From contig OY969774.1 in the NCBI GenBank assembly GCA_963702955.1, positions 1,364,001 through 1,428,000 on the forward strand: a stretch of DNA of 64,000 nucleotides, read 5' to 3'. This document shows, one piece after another, positions 8,520 to 16,588 of this stretch. The notes beneath the pieces are model-generated. The model was not told where the DNA came from and did no database searches. It worked only from the letters and a program-made list of their open reading frames with translations. Numbering within the stretch: position 1 is the first letter of the stretch; every line of letters begins with the position of its first letter. The position numbers and the translations under genes are program-made. The DNA is from VRUE01 sp963702955. GTDB lineage: Bacteria > Actinomycetota > Thermoleophilia > Solirubrobacterales > 70-9.

Positions 8520-9695
8520 ATGGCGCTCGATCAAGACCGCATGCGCGCGCAGCTGGAGGAGCTGGAGCGGATCGACCGCCCGTCCGCCTCGGAGGGCGAG
8601 CGGCGCGCCGCAGAGTGGCTGGTCGAGCGCTTCGCCGAGCTCGGCGCCGAGGCGCGGATCGAGGCCGAGGACGCCCACGGCACCTACTGGTGGCCGCTCG
8701 GGATCGGGGCGGCGCTGGGGGCGCTGGGCGGGATCGCCGCGCTGCGGGGACGGCGGCTGCTCGCCGGCGCCGTGGCGGGGGGCGCCGCGGCGGGCATGGC
8801 GAGCGACTTCCCGCCGGGCAGGCGGCTGCTGCGCAAGGCGCTGCCGCGCCGCACCACTTACAACGTGCTCTGCGAGTTCGGCCCGGCCGATGCGGAGCGG
8901 ACCGTCATCCTGATCGCCCACCACGACGCCGCCCATTCCGGCCTTGTCTTCCACCCGAAGCTGCCCGAGATCGGCGACCGGCTGGGGATGATCGAGCGCA
9001 GCGACACCAGCCCGCCGCTGATGGCGCCGGTGCTCGCCGGCCCGGTCTTCGCCGCGCTCGGCGCGCTGAGCGGGAGTCGCCTGCTGTCCAAGCTCGGCGT
9101 CCTCTTCGGCACCGGCGCGGCGGCGGCGATGGCGGAGATCGGCCTGCGCGACGTCGTCCCCGGCGCCAACGACAACGGCACCGCGGTGATCGCCCTGCTC
9201 GCCCTCGCCGAGCGCCTGCTCGAGGCGCCGCCGGCGAGCCTGCGGGTCGTCCTCCTCTCGGTCGGCTCGGAGGAGTCCTTCAGCGAGGGCATGAAGGCCT
9301 TCGGCGAGCGCCACTTCCCGAGCCTGCCGCGGGAGAGCGCCTTCTTTCTCTGCCTCGAGACGCTCGGCTCCCCGCACCTGCTGGTCCTGCGCGGCGAGGG
9401 CTTCCTGAGGATGCGCGAGTACCCGCCGCGCTCGCTGGCGCTGATCGACGGCCTCGCCGAGGAGCTGGGCATCCCGCTCTATCCGAACCTGCGCCTGCGC
9501 AACGGCACCGACGGCCTCGAGTCGCTGGCGGCGGGCTACGAGACCGCGGTGCTGGCGAGCTGCACCGACCTCAAGCAGCCGGCCAACTACCACTGGCCCC
9601 ACGACCTGGCCGAGAACGTCGACTTCGACACCCTCGCCGACGCCGTCCGCCTCTCCGAAGCCACGATCCGCCGCCTCGACCAGCGCTGGCTCTAG
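8520..9695 (+). CDS. M28-family metallopeptidase-like protein
   Basis: 391 residues with the M28 zinc-site pattern: HHDAAHSG (residues about 138-145), PGANDNGTA for the bridging Asp, SVGSEES for the catalytic/metal Glu pair, and a late histidine in NYHWPHD. A hydrophobic insert around residues 58-95 (GIGAALGALGGIAAL then AGAVAGGAAAGM) may be one or two membrane helices, which is unusual between the N-terminal helix and the catalytic fold. No signal peptide is seen. It is probably a membrane-associated aminopeptidase; the substrate is not predictable. The start ATG lies 37 bases from the divergent M50 gene. Confidence 0.85.
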   Translation: MALDQDRMRAQLEELERIDRPSASEGERRAAEWLVERFAELGAEARIEAEDAHGTYWWPLGIGAALGALGGIAALRGRRLLAGAVAGGAAAGMASDFPPGRRLLRKALPRRTTYNVLCEFGPADAERTVILIAHHDAAHSGLVFHPKLPEIGDRLGMIERSDTSPPLMAPVLAGPVFAALGALSGSRLLSKLGVLFGTGAAAAMAEIGLRDVVPGANDNGTAVIALLALAERLLEAPPASLRVVLLSVGSEESFSEGMKAFGERHFPSLPRESAFFLCLETLGSPHLLVLRGEGFLRMREYPPRSLALIDGLAEELGIPLYPNLRLRNGTDGLESLAAGYETAVLASCTDLKQPANYHWPHDLAENVDFDTLADAVRLSEATIRRLDQRWL

Positions 9696-9745
9696 GACGT
9701 GCCGGAGTTTAGATACCTATGTGGGCACTAAATCACCGGCACGTC
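9696..9745 (+). promoter_or_regulatory. Imperfect long hairpin between peptidase and sdhA
   Basis: GACGTGCCGG (9696-9705) and CCGGCACGTC (9736-9745) pair perfectly. TTTAG/CTAAA extends the stem inside, leaving a 15-base loop. It starts directly after the peptidase stop codon. There is no T-run, so it is either a weak terminator, an mRNA stabiliser or a protein-binding dyad. Confidence 0.55.
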
Positions 9746-9753
9746 TACCGGAT

Positions 9754-9781
9754 CGAAATCCGACTGCGGGGTCGGATTTCG
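9754..9781 (+). promoter_or_regulatory. Second hairpin/dyad just upstream of sdhA
   Basis: CGAAATCCGAC (9754-9764) and GTCGGATTTCG (9771-9781) are a perfect 11-base inverted repeat with loop TGCGGG. It ends 20 bases before the sdhA GTG, in the place where an operator or leader hairpin controlling the sdh operon would lie. Confidence 0.55.
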
Positions 9782-9801
9782 CATCTATAGGATCGCCAGC
9801 C

Positions 9802-11490
9802 GTGCCTACGCATGACGTGCTCGTAATCGGTGCCGGCCTGGCTGGGCAGCGCGCCGCACTCGCCGCCGCCGAGCAGGGGGTGTCGGTCGGGATCCTCAGC
9901 AAGGTCCACCCCGTCCGCTCGCACTCCAACGCCGCCCAGGGCGGGATCAACGCGGCGCTCAACCCCGGCGACTCCTGGGAGTCGCACGCCTACGACACGG
10001 TCAAGGGCTCCGACTACCTCGGCGACCAGGACGCGATCTCGATCATGTGCGAAGAGGCGCCGGAGGAGATCCTCCACCTCGAGCACCTCGGCGTCACCTT
10101 CCACCGCAACGAGGAGGGCAAGCTCGGCACCCGCGCCTTCGGCGGCGCCTCGGCCGCCCGCACCTACTACGTCGCCGACATCACCGGCCAGGCGATCATG
10201 CACGTGCTCTACGAGCAGCTGATGAAGCACTCCGAGCAGGTCGCTCGCTACGAGGAGTGGTTCTGCACGGCGCTGGCGATGGACGAGCAGGGCGAGTGCT
10301 GCGGGGTCGTCACCCGCAACATCGCCGACGGCTCGATGCAGCTGTTCGGCGCCAAGTCGGTGATCCTCGCCTGCGGCGGCAACGGCCAGGTCTGGAAGCC
10401 GACCACCAACGCGCTGATCTGCACCGGCGACGGGATCGCGATGGCCTACCGGGCCGGGGCCAAGCTGATGGACATGGAGATGATCCAGTACCACCCGACG
10501 ACGCTGGCCGGCAAGGGCTTCCTGATCACCGAGGGAGCCCGCGGCGAGGGCGCGCACCTGCTGAACGCGAAGGGCGAGCGCTTCATGGAGCGCTACGCGC
10601 CGAACAAGATGGAGCTGGCCTCGCGCGACGTCGTCTCCCGCGCCGAGCAGACCGAGATCGAAGAGGGACGGGGCTTCCCCGACGGCACCGTCGCGCTCGA
10701 CATCACCGTGGTCCCGAAGAAGCGGATCCACGAGGCGCTGCGCGAGATCGTCCTCGTCGGCAAGGACTTCGCCGGCGTCGACATCACCCGCGAACCGATC
10801 CACATCAAGCCCGGCAACCACTACACGATGGGCGGCGTCAAGACCGACGTCAACGGGCGCACCGACATCCCCGGCCTCTACGCGGCCGGCGAGACCGCCT
10901 GCGTCTCGGTCCACGGCGGCAACCGGCTCGGCGCCAACTCGCTGCTCGACACGCTGATCTTCGGCCGCCGCTCCGGCGTCGACGCCGCCTCGCGCGCCAA
11001 GCGGATCGAGGTCTCGCGCCCCTCCGTCGCGGTGCTCGACGCCGAGGAGGAGAAGATCGCCGCGATCGCCGCCCGCGAGAAGGGCTCCGGCCGCCGCGTC
11101 TCGGAGATCAAGCTCGAGCTGGGCGAGACGATGGACGCGAAAGTGGCCGTCTTCCGCGACGAGGCCGGCATCGAGGAGGCGTTGGAGATCGTGCGCCGCC
11201 TCAAGCAGGAGGCCGAAAGCGCCTATGTCGACGACAAGGGCAGCGTCTTCAACCAGGACATGCTGGCGGCGATCGAGCTCGGCTACATGCTCGACAACGC
11301 CGAGTGCACCTGCCTCGCGGCCTTGGAGCGCAAGGAGAGCCGCGGCGCCCAGTACAGAACCGACTTCCCCGACCGCAACGACACCGACTGGCTCAAACAC
11401 ATCGACCTGCAACTGGGCGACGACGGGCCGGAGATCTCATACTCAGAGGTGACGATCACCCAGTGGGAACCGGAAGCGAGGACTTACTGA
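9802..11490 (+). CDS. sdhA: Succinate dehydrogenase flavoprotein subunit
   Basis: Carries covalent FAD and oxidises succinate to fumarate. 562 residues from GTG at 9802. Motifs: dinucleotide loop VIGAGLAGQRAAL; HPVRSHSNAAQGGINA, whose HS-N-AAQGG region holds the FAD-linking histidine; TEGARGEGAHLLN and ERYAPNKMELASRDVVSRA with the active-site Arg; HYTMGGV; and GLYAAGETACVSVHGGNRLG. Upstream in-frame sequence is a leader containing hairpins and is not conserved-looking. The stop overlaps the sdhB start (TGATG). With sdhB and sdhE it forms a complete operon. Confidence 0.97.
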   Translation: MPTHDVLVIGAGLAGQRAALAAAEQGVSVGILSKVHPVRSHSNAAQGGINAALNPGDSWESHAYDTVKGSDYLGDQDAISIMCEEAPEEILHLEHLGVTFHRNEEGKLGTRAFGGASAARTYYVADITGQAIMHVLYEQLMKHSEQVARYEEWFCTALAMDEQGECCGVVTRNIADGSMQLFGAKSVILACGGNGQVWKPTTNALICTGDGIAMAYRAGAKLMDMEMIQYHPTTLAGKGFLITEGARGEGAHLLNAKGERFMERYAPNKMELASRDVVSRAEQTEIEEGRGFPDGTVALDITVVPKKRIHEALREIVLVGKDFAGVDITREPIHIKPGNHYTMGGVKTDVNGRTDIPGLYAAGETACVSVHGGNRLGANSLLDTLIFGRRSGVDAASRAKRIEVSRPSVAVLDAEEEKIAAIAAREKGSGRRVSEIKLELGETMDAKVAVFRDEAGIEEALEIVRRLKQEAESAYVDDKGSVFNQDMLAAIELGYMLDNAECTCLAALERKESRGAQYRTDFPDRNDTDWLKHIDLQLGDDGPEISYSEVTITQWEPEARTY

Positions 11491-12638
11491 TGGCCGAGTA
11501 CACGCTCAAAGTCCGCAGGTACCAGCCGGAGAGCGGCGAGGGGCCCTACTGGGAGGAGTTCAAGGTCGAGCTCGACCCCTCGCTCTCGGTCCTCGACGGG
11601 ATCCTGCAGGCCAAAGACCGCGACGACGGCTCGCTCTCGGTCCGCTGCTCCTGCCGCGCCGCGATCTGCGGCTCCTGCGGGATGAAGATCAACGGCCAGT
11701 CGGGGCTCGGCTGCAAAACCCAGATCGGCGAGGCGCACGAGGCGGCCAACCGGCGCAACGGCGGCGGCGAGCCGATCGTCGTCGAGCCGATGGGAAACAT
11801 GCCTGTGATCAAGGACCTGATCACCGACATGGAGTCGACCCATTGGGAGAAGATCCGCCGCGTCACCCCGTGGCTGCTGCCGCACGGCAAGCCGCCCGAG
11901 CGCGAGTACGTGGTCGAGCCGGAGTCGATGATCGACATCACCCAGTCGATGGCCTGCATCCAGTGCGGCGCCTGCGTCTCCTCCTGCCTCTCGATGGAGG
12001 CCGACCCGGACTTCGTCGGCCCGGCGGCGCTGGCCAAGGCCTACCGCTTCGTCGGCGACCCGCGCGACGCGGAGACCAAGGAGCGCCTGCACGACCTCGC
12101 CGAGGACCCGCACGGGATCTACGACTGCACCCACTGCTTCAGCTGCATCGACGCCTGCCCGAAGGGGGTCGCGCCGATGGACCAGATCATGCGCCTGCGC
12201 CGCAAAGCGGGCGAAGAGGGGATCGACGACCCGCACAACGGCCACAACCACGAGGTCGCCTTCGTCAAGATCATCGAGCAAAAGGGCACCCTGGACGAGG
12301 CGCTGCTCCAGCAGGAGTCCTACGCACCCGGGGTCAAGGGCAAGCTGAAACCCACCAGGGGAGCGATCGAAGGCCTGGGCAAGTCGCTGCCCACCGTGCT
12401 GCGCGCGATCAGGAGCGGCAAGGCGCGCTCGCTCGCGAAGCTGACCCCGGGCATCCACCCGAAGCTCCCCGGCGGCGCCCAGGACGAGGTCAAGGCGATC
12501 TACAAGCACGCCGAGGCCCACCGCGAGGAATTCAACATCTACATCACGGGCGAGGAGGACGTCGAACCGGAGCCCGACGAGCCCACCGCCGCCGCTTTGA
12601 CGGACGAGGCGAAAGCCGCAACGGAGGAGGAAGCATGA
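11490..12638 (+). CDS. sdhB: Succinate dehydrogenase iron-sulfur subunit (SdhE-type complex)
   Basis: Passes electrons from FAD to quinone-side cofactors. 382 residues, longer than the roughly 240 of classical SdhB. The [2Fe-2S] ligands are in CSCRAAICGSCG...C around residues 51-75. Two further cysteine clusters, CIQCGACVSSC and CTHCFSCIDACPKG, hold the other Fe-S centres. The extra C-terminal 120 residues are helical and end in an acidic tail. This matches the long iron-sulfur subunits of archaeal/epsilonproteobacterial SdhABE complexes. ATGA couples it to sdhE. Confidence 0.95.
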   Translation: MAEYTLKVRRYQPESGEGPYWEEFKVELDPSLSVLDGILQAKDRDDGSLSVRCSCRAAICGSCGMKINGQSGLGCKTQIGEAHEAANRRNGGGEPIVVEPMGNMPVIKDLITDMESTHWEKIRRVTPWLLPHGKPPEREYVVEPESMIDITQSMACIQCGACVSSCLSMEADPDFVGPAALAKAYRFVGDPRDAETKERLHDLAEDPHGIYDCTHCFSCIDACPKGVAPMDQIMRLRRKAGEEGIDDPHNGHNHEVAFVKIIEQKGTLDEALLQQESYAPGVKGKLKPTRGAIEGLGKSLPTVLRAIRSGKARSLAKLTPGIHPKLPGGAQDEVKAIYKHAEAHREEFNIYITGEEDVEPEPDEPTAAALTDEAKAATEEEA

Positions 12639-13534
12639 AGCTCGCCTACTGGCCCGGCTGCGTCTCGCGCGGCTTCACCACCGAGCTGCACGGCTCGATG
12701 GCCTTCACCGCCGAGAAGCTGGGGATCGAGCTGGTCGAACTCGACCGCGCCAACTGCTGCGGCGCCGGCGTGATCGCCGAGCACAACCAGGAGCTGGCCG
12801 ACACGCTCAACGCCCGCACCTTCGCGCTTGCCCAACAGACCGGGCTGGCGATGATGAACATCTGCTCGACCTGCCAGGGCGCCCAGTCGGAGTGCCAGCA
12901 GCGGCTCGACGCCGACTCCGCCTACCGCGCCCACATCAACGAGGCGCTGAGCGGCCAGGGACTCGAGTACGTCAAGGGCAAGGACGGCTTCACCAACAAG
13001 AACTTCCTCTGGCTGCTGGTCGAGGACTACGGGCTCGACCAGCTGGCCGAGAAGGTCGTCCGCCCGCTCTCCGGGTTGCGGGTCGGCCCCTTCTACGGCT
13101 GCTACGTGGTCCGTCCCAAGGAGCGGCTCGGCTACGACGAGCACCCCGAACGCGACCTCTACCTGGAGAAGGTGATCGAGGCCCTCGGCGGCGAGGTCGT
13201 CTCCTACGACGGGGCCCGCAAGTGCTGCGGCTTCCCGGTGATCACGATGAACCGCGAGACCTCGCTGCGCCAGGCCGGCACCCACGTCGGCGACGCGCTC
13301 GACGCCGGCGCCGACTGCCTCGTCACCCCCTGCCCACTCTGCCACCTCAACCTCGACATGCAGCAGCCCGAGGCGGCGAAGGTCGTCAACCGCGAGCTCG
13401 GCCTCGCCGTCCTGCACCTGCCGCAGCTCGTCGGCCTGGCGCTCGGCGCCGAGCCGAAGCAGCTCGGGATGAGCCGCCACATCGCCTCGACCGGCTGGGT
13501 CGAGGAGCGCCTCGCCGCCGGCGCGCCCGCCTGA
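12635..13534 (+). CDS. sdhE: SdhE-type subunit with two CCG (HdrB-like) domains
   Basis: 299 residues replacing the classical cytochrome b anchor. Two cysteine-rich CCG domains are visible: the first with WPGCVSR, RANCCGAGV and CSTCQGAQSEC, the second with YGCYVV, ARKCCGFP and CPLCHLN. Such domains bind non-cubane Fe-S clusters in HdrB and in archaeal SdhE, where this subunit reaches the quinone pool from the membrane surface. The protein has no transmembrane helix, in line with the SdhABE type. GGAGGAGG precedes the ATG. This SdhE is unrelated to the flavinylation factor of the same name. Confidence 0.92.
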   Translation: MKLAYWPGCVSRGFTTELHGSMAFTAEKLGIELVELDRANCCGAGVIAEHNQELADTLNARTFALAQQTGLAMMNICSTCQGAQSECQQRLDADSAYRAHINEALSGQGLEYVKGKDGFTNKNFLWLLVEDYGLDQLAEKVVRPLSGLRVGPFYGCYVVRPKERLGYDEHPERDLYLEKVIEALGGEVVSYDGARKCCGFPVITMNRETSLRQAGTHVGDALDAGADCLVTPCPLCHLNLDMQQPEAAKVVNRELGLAVLHLPQLVGLALGAEPKQLGMSRHIASTGWVEERLAAGAPA

Positions 13535-13541
13535 GGCGACC

Positions 13542-14774
13542 TCAGTCGAGCCCGGCCGGCCCGAGGTGGCCGCCGTCGTCCTCCCGATCGAGCCCGACCC
13601 GGCGTGCCATCCAGCGGGCCCCGAGGGTGTCGGTGAGGCCGTGGGCGACGATCGAGGCGATGATCGCGATCGCGGCGACATCGAAGATCAGCTCCCCTTC
13701 TCCCACCTTGGACTTGAGCACGAAGAGGGCGAACAGCATCGACGCCACGCCCTTCGGCCCGAACCAGGCCATGAACGCCTTCTCGGCACGGGGAATGCCG
13801 GTGCGGACGAAGGAGAGCTGGACCGCGACCGGCCGGGCAATCAGCAGGGCGAAGGCGACGAAGACGACCAGCGGCGGGATGCTGTGGTCGAAGCCGGTGG
13901 CGACGATCAGGGCGCCGAAGACGAAGAAGGTCAGCACCTGGAAGATCGCGCTGGAGTTCTCGGCGAACTCGACGAAGCCGTCCGGGACTTCGCGCTCGGC
14001 AGCGCCCATCGCGATCCCGCAGACGAAGGCGGCGATCAGGCCGTTGCCGATCGTCACGTCGGAGAAGCCGAAGGCGACGAGGGCGAAGCCGACCGAGTAG
14101 ATCCCCTCGTAGCGGGCAGTCAGGCCGCCGCCGGGCAGGCGATGGTGCAGGCGCCCGCCGATGAAGCCGAGGGTGAAGCCGACCAGCCCGCCGAACAGCG
14201 CCTCGCCGACCAGCTTCGCCGCTTCGCCGCCGGGATCCCCGCCGGGGCCGGCGAGGACGAGGAAGAAGAGCACGAACGGCAGTGCCAGGCCGTCGTTGAG
14301 CCCGGACTCGAGGTTGAGCGTGTGCCGTACCGCGCTCGGCACCAGCCGCGAGGTGACGACGGCCGAGGTGACGACCGGGTCGGTCGGCGAGAGCACCGCC
14401 GCCAGCAGGAACGCCTCGGGCCAGCTGAGGCTCGGGAAGAGCGCCTTCGCGGCAAGCGCGAGCAGCGCCATCGTGATCGGCATCGCGATCACCAATGCCC
14501 GCGCGACCGGGCTCCAATGGCGGCGCAGCAGCTCGCGCTCGACGAACATCCCGTCGGAGAACAGGGTGAGGATCAGCGCCAGCTCGATCAGCTCGACGAT
14601 CGACTGGTCGGTGGCGTCGACATTGACCACGTCGAAGGCGGCAAGCCCGATCCCCAGCGCCACCGAGAGCACCGAGGCCGACAGCACCGTCCCCCGGATC
14701 ACCCCCGAGAGCGCCGCAACCACCGCCAGCAGCCCGCCGAACAGGAGGACCGCTTCGCCGAAGCCGATGTCCAT
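13542..14774 (-). CDS. Cation:proton antiporter, CPA1 family
   Basis: A 410-residue membrane protein with about twelve hydrophobic spans. It probably exchanges Na+ or K+ for H+. The family hallmarks AAVLSPTDPVVTSAVV (with the ion-site Asp) and NLESGLNDGLALPFV are at about residues 125-170. FGPKGVASMLFALFVL lies near residue 350. No cytoplasmic RCK or cNMP domain is present, so it is a short NhaP/KhaP-like form. It converges on sdhE with 7 bases between them. Confidence 0.9.
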   Translation of the reverse strand: MDIGFGEAVLLFGGLLAVVAALSGVIRGTVLSASVLSVALGIGLAAFDVVNVDATDQSIVELIELALILTLFSDGMFVERELLRRHWSPVARALVIAMPITMALLALAAKALFPSLSWPEAFLLAAVLSPTDPVVTSAVVTSRLVPSAVRHTLNLESGLNDGLALPFVLFFLVLAGPGGDPGGEAAKLVGEALFGGLVGFTLGFIGGRLHHRLPGGGLTARYEGIYSVGFALVAFGFSDVTIGNGLIAAFVCGIAMGAAEREVPDGFVEFAENSSAIFQVLTFFVFGALIVATGFDHSIPPLVVFVAFALLIARPVAVQLSFVRTGIPRAEKAFMAWFGPKGVASMLFALFVLKSKVGEGELIFDVAAIAIIASIVAHGLTDTLGARWMARRVGLDREDDGGHLGPAGLD

Positions 14775-14821
14775 GGATGGCTTATATGGGTTCGGCTAGG
14801 CGGGCGTCGAGCCGCGTAGCA

Positions 14822-14850
14822 AGCATCAAGACAGCATTGCTATTGATGCT
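14822..14850 (+). promoter_or_regulatory. Dyad operator of the vapBC pair
   Basis: AGCATCAA (14822-14829) and TTGATGCT (14843-14850) form a perfect 8-base inverted repeat ending 11 bases before the antitoxin ATG. Antitoxins of this kind normally repress their own promoter by binding such dyads. Confidence 0.6.
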
Positions 14851-14861
14851 ATGATGTCACC

Positions 14862-15125
14862 ATGCGTACGACCGTGACGTTGGACCCCGATGTCGCCGCG
14901 AAGCTGAAAGAGACGGCGCGAGAGCGCGGCGTCTCCTTCAAGGAGGCGCTGAACTCAAGCGTGCGACAGGGACTAGCGCGCGGCGAGGTGAAGCCGCGGC
15001 CCTATCGCCTTCCACCCGCCCGACGCCTGGAAGCCAAGCCCGGCGTCAACTTGGTCAAGGCCCTACAGCTGGCGGGTGAAATGGAAGACGCCGAGACGAT
15101 CCGCAAGCTCCAACTCGGCAAGTGA
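14862..15125 (+). CDS. VapB-type antitoxin (ribbon-helix-helix)
   Basis: 87 residues. The N-terminus MRTTVTLDPDVAAKLKETAR is a ribbon-helix-helix DNA-binding domain. The C-terminal tail with PPARRLEAKPGVNLVKAL would wrap the toxin. It overlaps the PIN-domain gene by GTGA, the standard toxin-antitoxin arrangement. It likely neutralises the toxin and represses the operon through the dyad just upstream. Confidence 0.88.
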   Translation: MRTTVTLDPDVAAKLKETARERGVSFKEALNSSVRQGLARGEVKPRPYRLPPARRLEAKPGVNLVKALQLAGEMEDAETIRKLQLGK

Positions 15126-15553
15126 AGCTGCCTGACGTCAACCTGCTCCTCTATACCGCGGATGAGTCCTCATCTCACTGCGCCCGAGCTCGGAGCTGGC
15201 TCGAGCGGACGCTTTCGGGCACCGAGGAGGTCGGCTTCGCCTGGCTGGCCCTGCTCGGCTTCATTCGCATCTCGACCAACCCGGCCGCCTTCGCGAGCCC
15301 GCTCGCGACGGCGGGGGCGTTCGAGTTCGTCGATAGCTGGCTGGGCGCGCCGGTCGCCACCGTCGTCCACCCGAGCGAGCGACACGCAGGTCATCTGCGC
15401 GAGCTGCTCGAGTCAGTCGGCAGCACCGCCGGCAACCTGACCACGGATGCCCACTTGGCGGCGCTGGCGATCGAGCACGGCGCCGAGCTCTGCTCTCACG
15501 ACACCGACTTCGCCCGCTTCGACAGCCTGCGCTGGACCGATCCGCTGCGCTGA
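15122..15553 (+). CDS. VapC-type PIN-domain ribonuclease toxin
   Basis: 143 residues starting GTG (MKLPDVNLLLYTADE). The PIN acidic residues are visible: Asp in LPDVNLL, Glu in the GTEEVGFAW region, Asp in LTTDAHLAALA, and Asp in SHDTDFARF. All four positions expected for Mg2+ binding are kept, so the toxin should be active as an RNase. The length and the RISTNPAAF and HPSERHAG segments fit the Mycobacterium-type VapC group that cleaves tRNA or rRNA (established for some members); the target here is unknown. Confidence 0.9.
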   Translation: MKLPDVNLLLYTADESSSHCARARSWLERTLSGTEEVGFAWLALLGFIRISTNPAAFASPLATAGAFEFVDSWLGAPVATVVHPSERHAGHLRELLESVGSTAGNLTTDAHLAALAIEHGAELCSHDTDFARFDSLRWTDPLR

Positions 15554-15568
15554 CAGCTGTGCTGGGTG

Positions 15569-16588
15569 CTAGCGGCGACCGAGCAAATCGCGCTCGACGA
15601 GCAACTCTGCGATCTGGACCGTGTTGGTGGCGGCGCCCTTGCGGAGGTTGTCGGAGACGATCCAGAGGTCCAGGGCGCGCTCGTTGCCGGGGTCGCGGCG
15701 GATGCGGCCGACGAAGACGTCGTCGCGGCCCTCGGCCTCGATCGCCATCGGGTAGCGCGCCGCCGCCGGGTCGTCGACCACGGTCACCCCCGGCGCCGCC
15801 GCCAGCAGCTCGCGCGCGCTCTCGGGGCTGAGCGGCTCGCGCGTCTCGACGTTGACCGCCTCGGAGTGGCCGGTGAGGACCGGCACCCGGACGCAGGTCG
15901 CGCTGACCCGGATCTCCTCGTCGCCGAGGATCTTGCGGGTCTCGTCGATCAGCTTGCGCTCCTCGTCGGTGTGATCGTCGCCCGCGGCGAAGCTGCCGGC
16001 CTGCGCCAGGACGTTGAAGGCGATCCGGTGGGGGTAAACGGAGGCGGCGACCGGGTCGCGTCCCTCCAGCACCGCGCGGGACTGGGCCAGCAGCTCGTCG
16101 ATCGCCGCCTTGCCGGTGCCGGAGACCGCCTGGTAGGTGGAGATCACCAGCCGCTCGATCCCCGCCGCGTCGTGGAGCGGCTTCAGCGCGACGACCATCT
16201 GCATGGTCGAGCAGTTCGGGTTGGCGACGATGCCGCTGTGGCCCGCCAGCGCGTCGGGATTGACCTCGGCGACGACCAGCGGCACCTCGTCGTGCATCCG
16301 CCAGTAGCTGGTGTTGTCGACGACGACGGCGCCCGCCGCGACCAGCTTCGGCGTCCACTCGGCACTGACCGCGCCGCCGGCCGAGGAGAGGACGACGTCC
16401 AGCCCCTGGATCGAGTCGTCGCTCAGCCCGCGGATCTCCAGCTCCTCGTCTCCCCACTCGATCGCCTTGCCGGCCGAGCGCTCGGAGGCGAACGGAACCA
16501 CCTCGGAGAGGGGGAAATCGCGCGCCGCGAGCAGCTCGAGGATCGTCGTCCCGACCAGCCCGGTCGCGCCGAGGACGCCGACCCTCAT
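15569..16588 (-). CDS. asd: Aspartate-semialdehyde dehydrogenase
   Basis: Reduces aspartyl phosphate to the semialdehyde for lysine, methionine, threonine and diaminopimelate synthesis. 339 residues. The N-terminal NADP loop is RVGVLGATGLVGTTIL, the catalytic cysteine sits in NPNCSTMQM, and the substrate-binding VSGTGKAAIDEL and GHSEAVNVET segments are present. The ATG overlaps the lysC stop (ATGA), so the first two enzymes of the pathway are translationally coupled. It converges with vapC. Confidence 0.97.
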   Translation of the reverse strand: MRVGVLGATGLVGTTILELLAARDFPLSEVVPFASERSAGKAIEWGDEELEIRGLSDDSIQGLDVVLSSAGGAVSAEWTPKLVAAGAVVVDNTSYWRMHDEVPLVVAEVNPDALAGHSGIVANPNCSTMQMVVALKPLHDAAGIERLVISTYQAVSGTGKAAIDELLAQSRAVLEGRDPVAASVYPHRIAFNVLAQAGSFAAGDDHTDEERKLIDETRKILGDEEIRVSATCVRVPVLTGHSEAVNVETREPLSPESARELLAAAPGVTVVDDPAAARYPMAIEAEGRDDVFVGRIRRDPGNERALDLWIVSDNLRKGAATNTVQIAELLVERDLLGRR

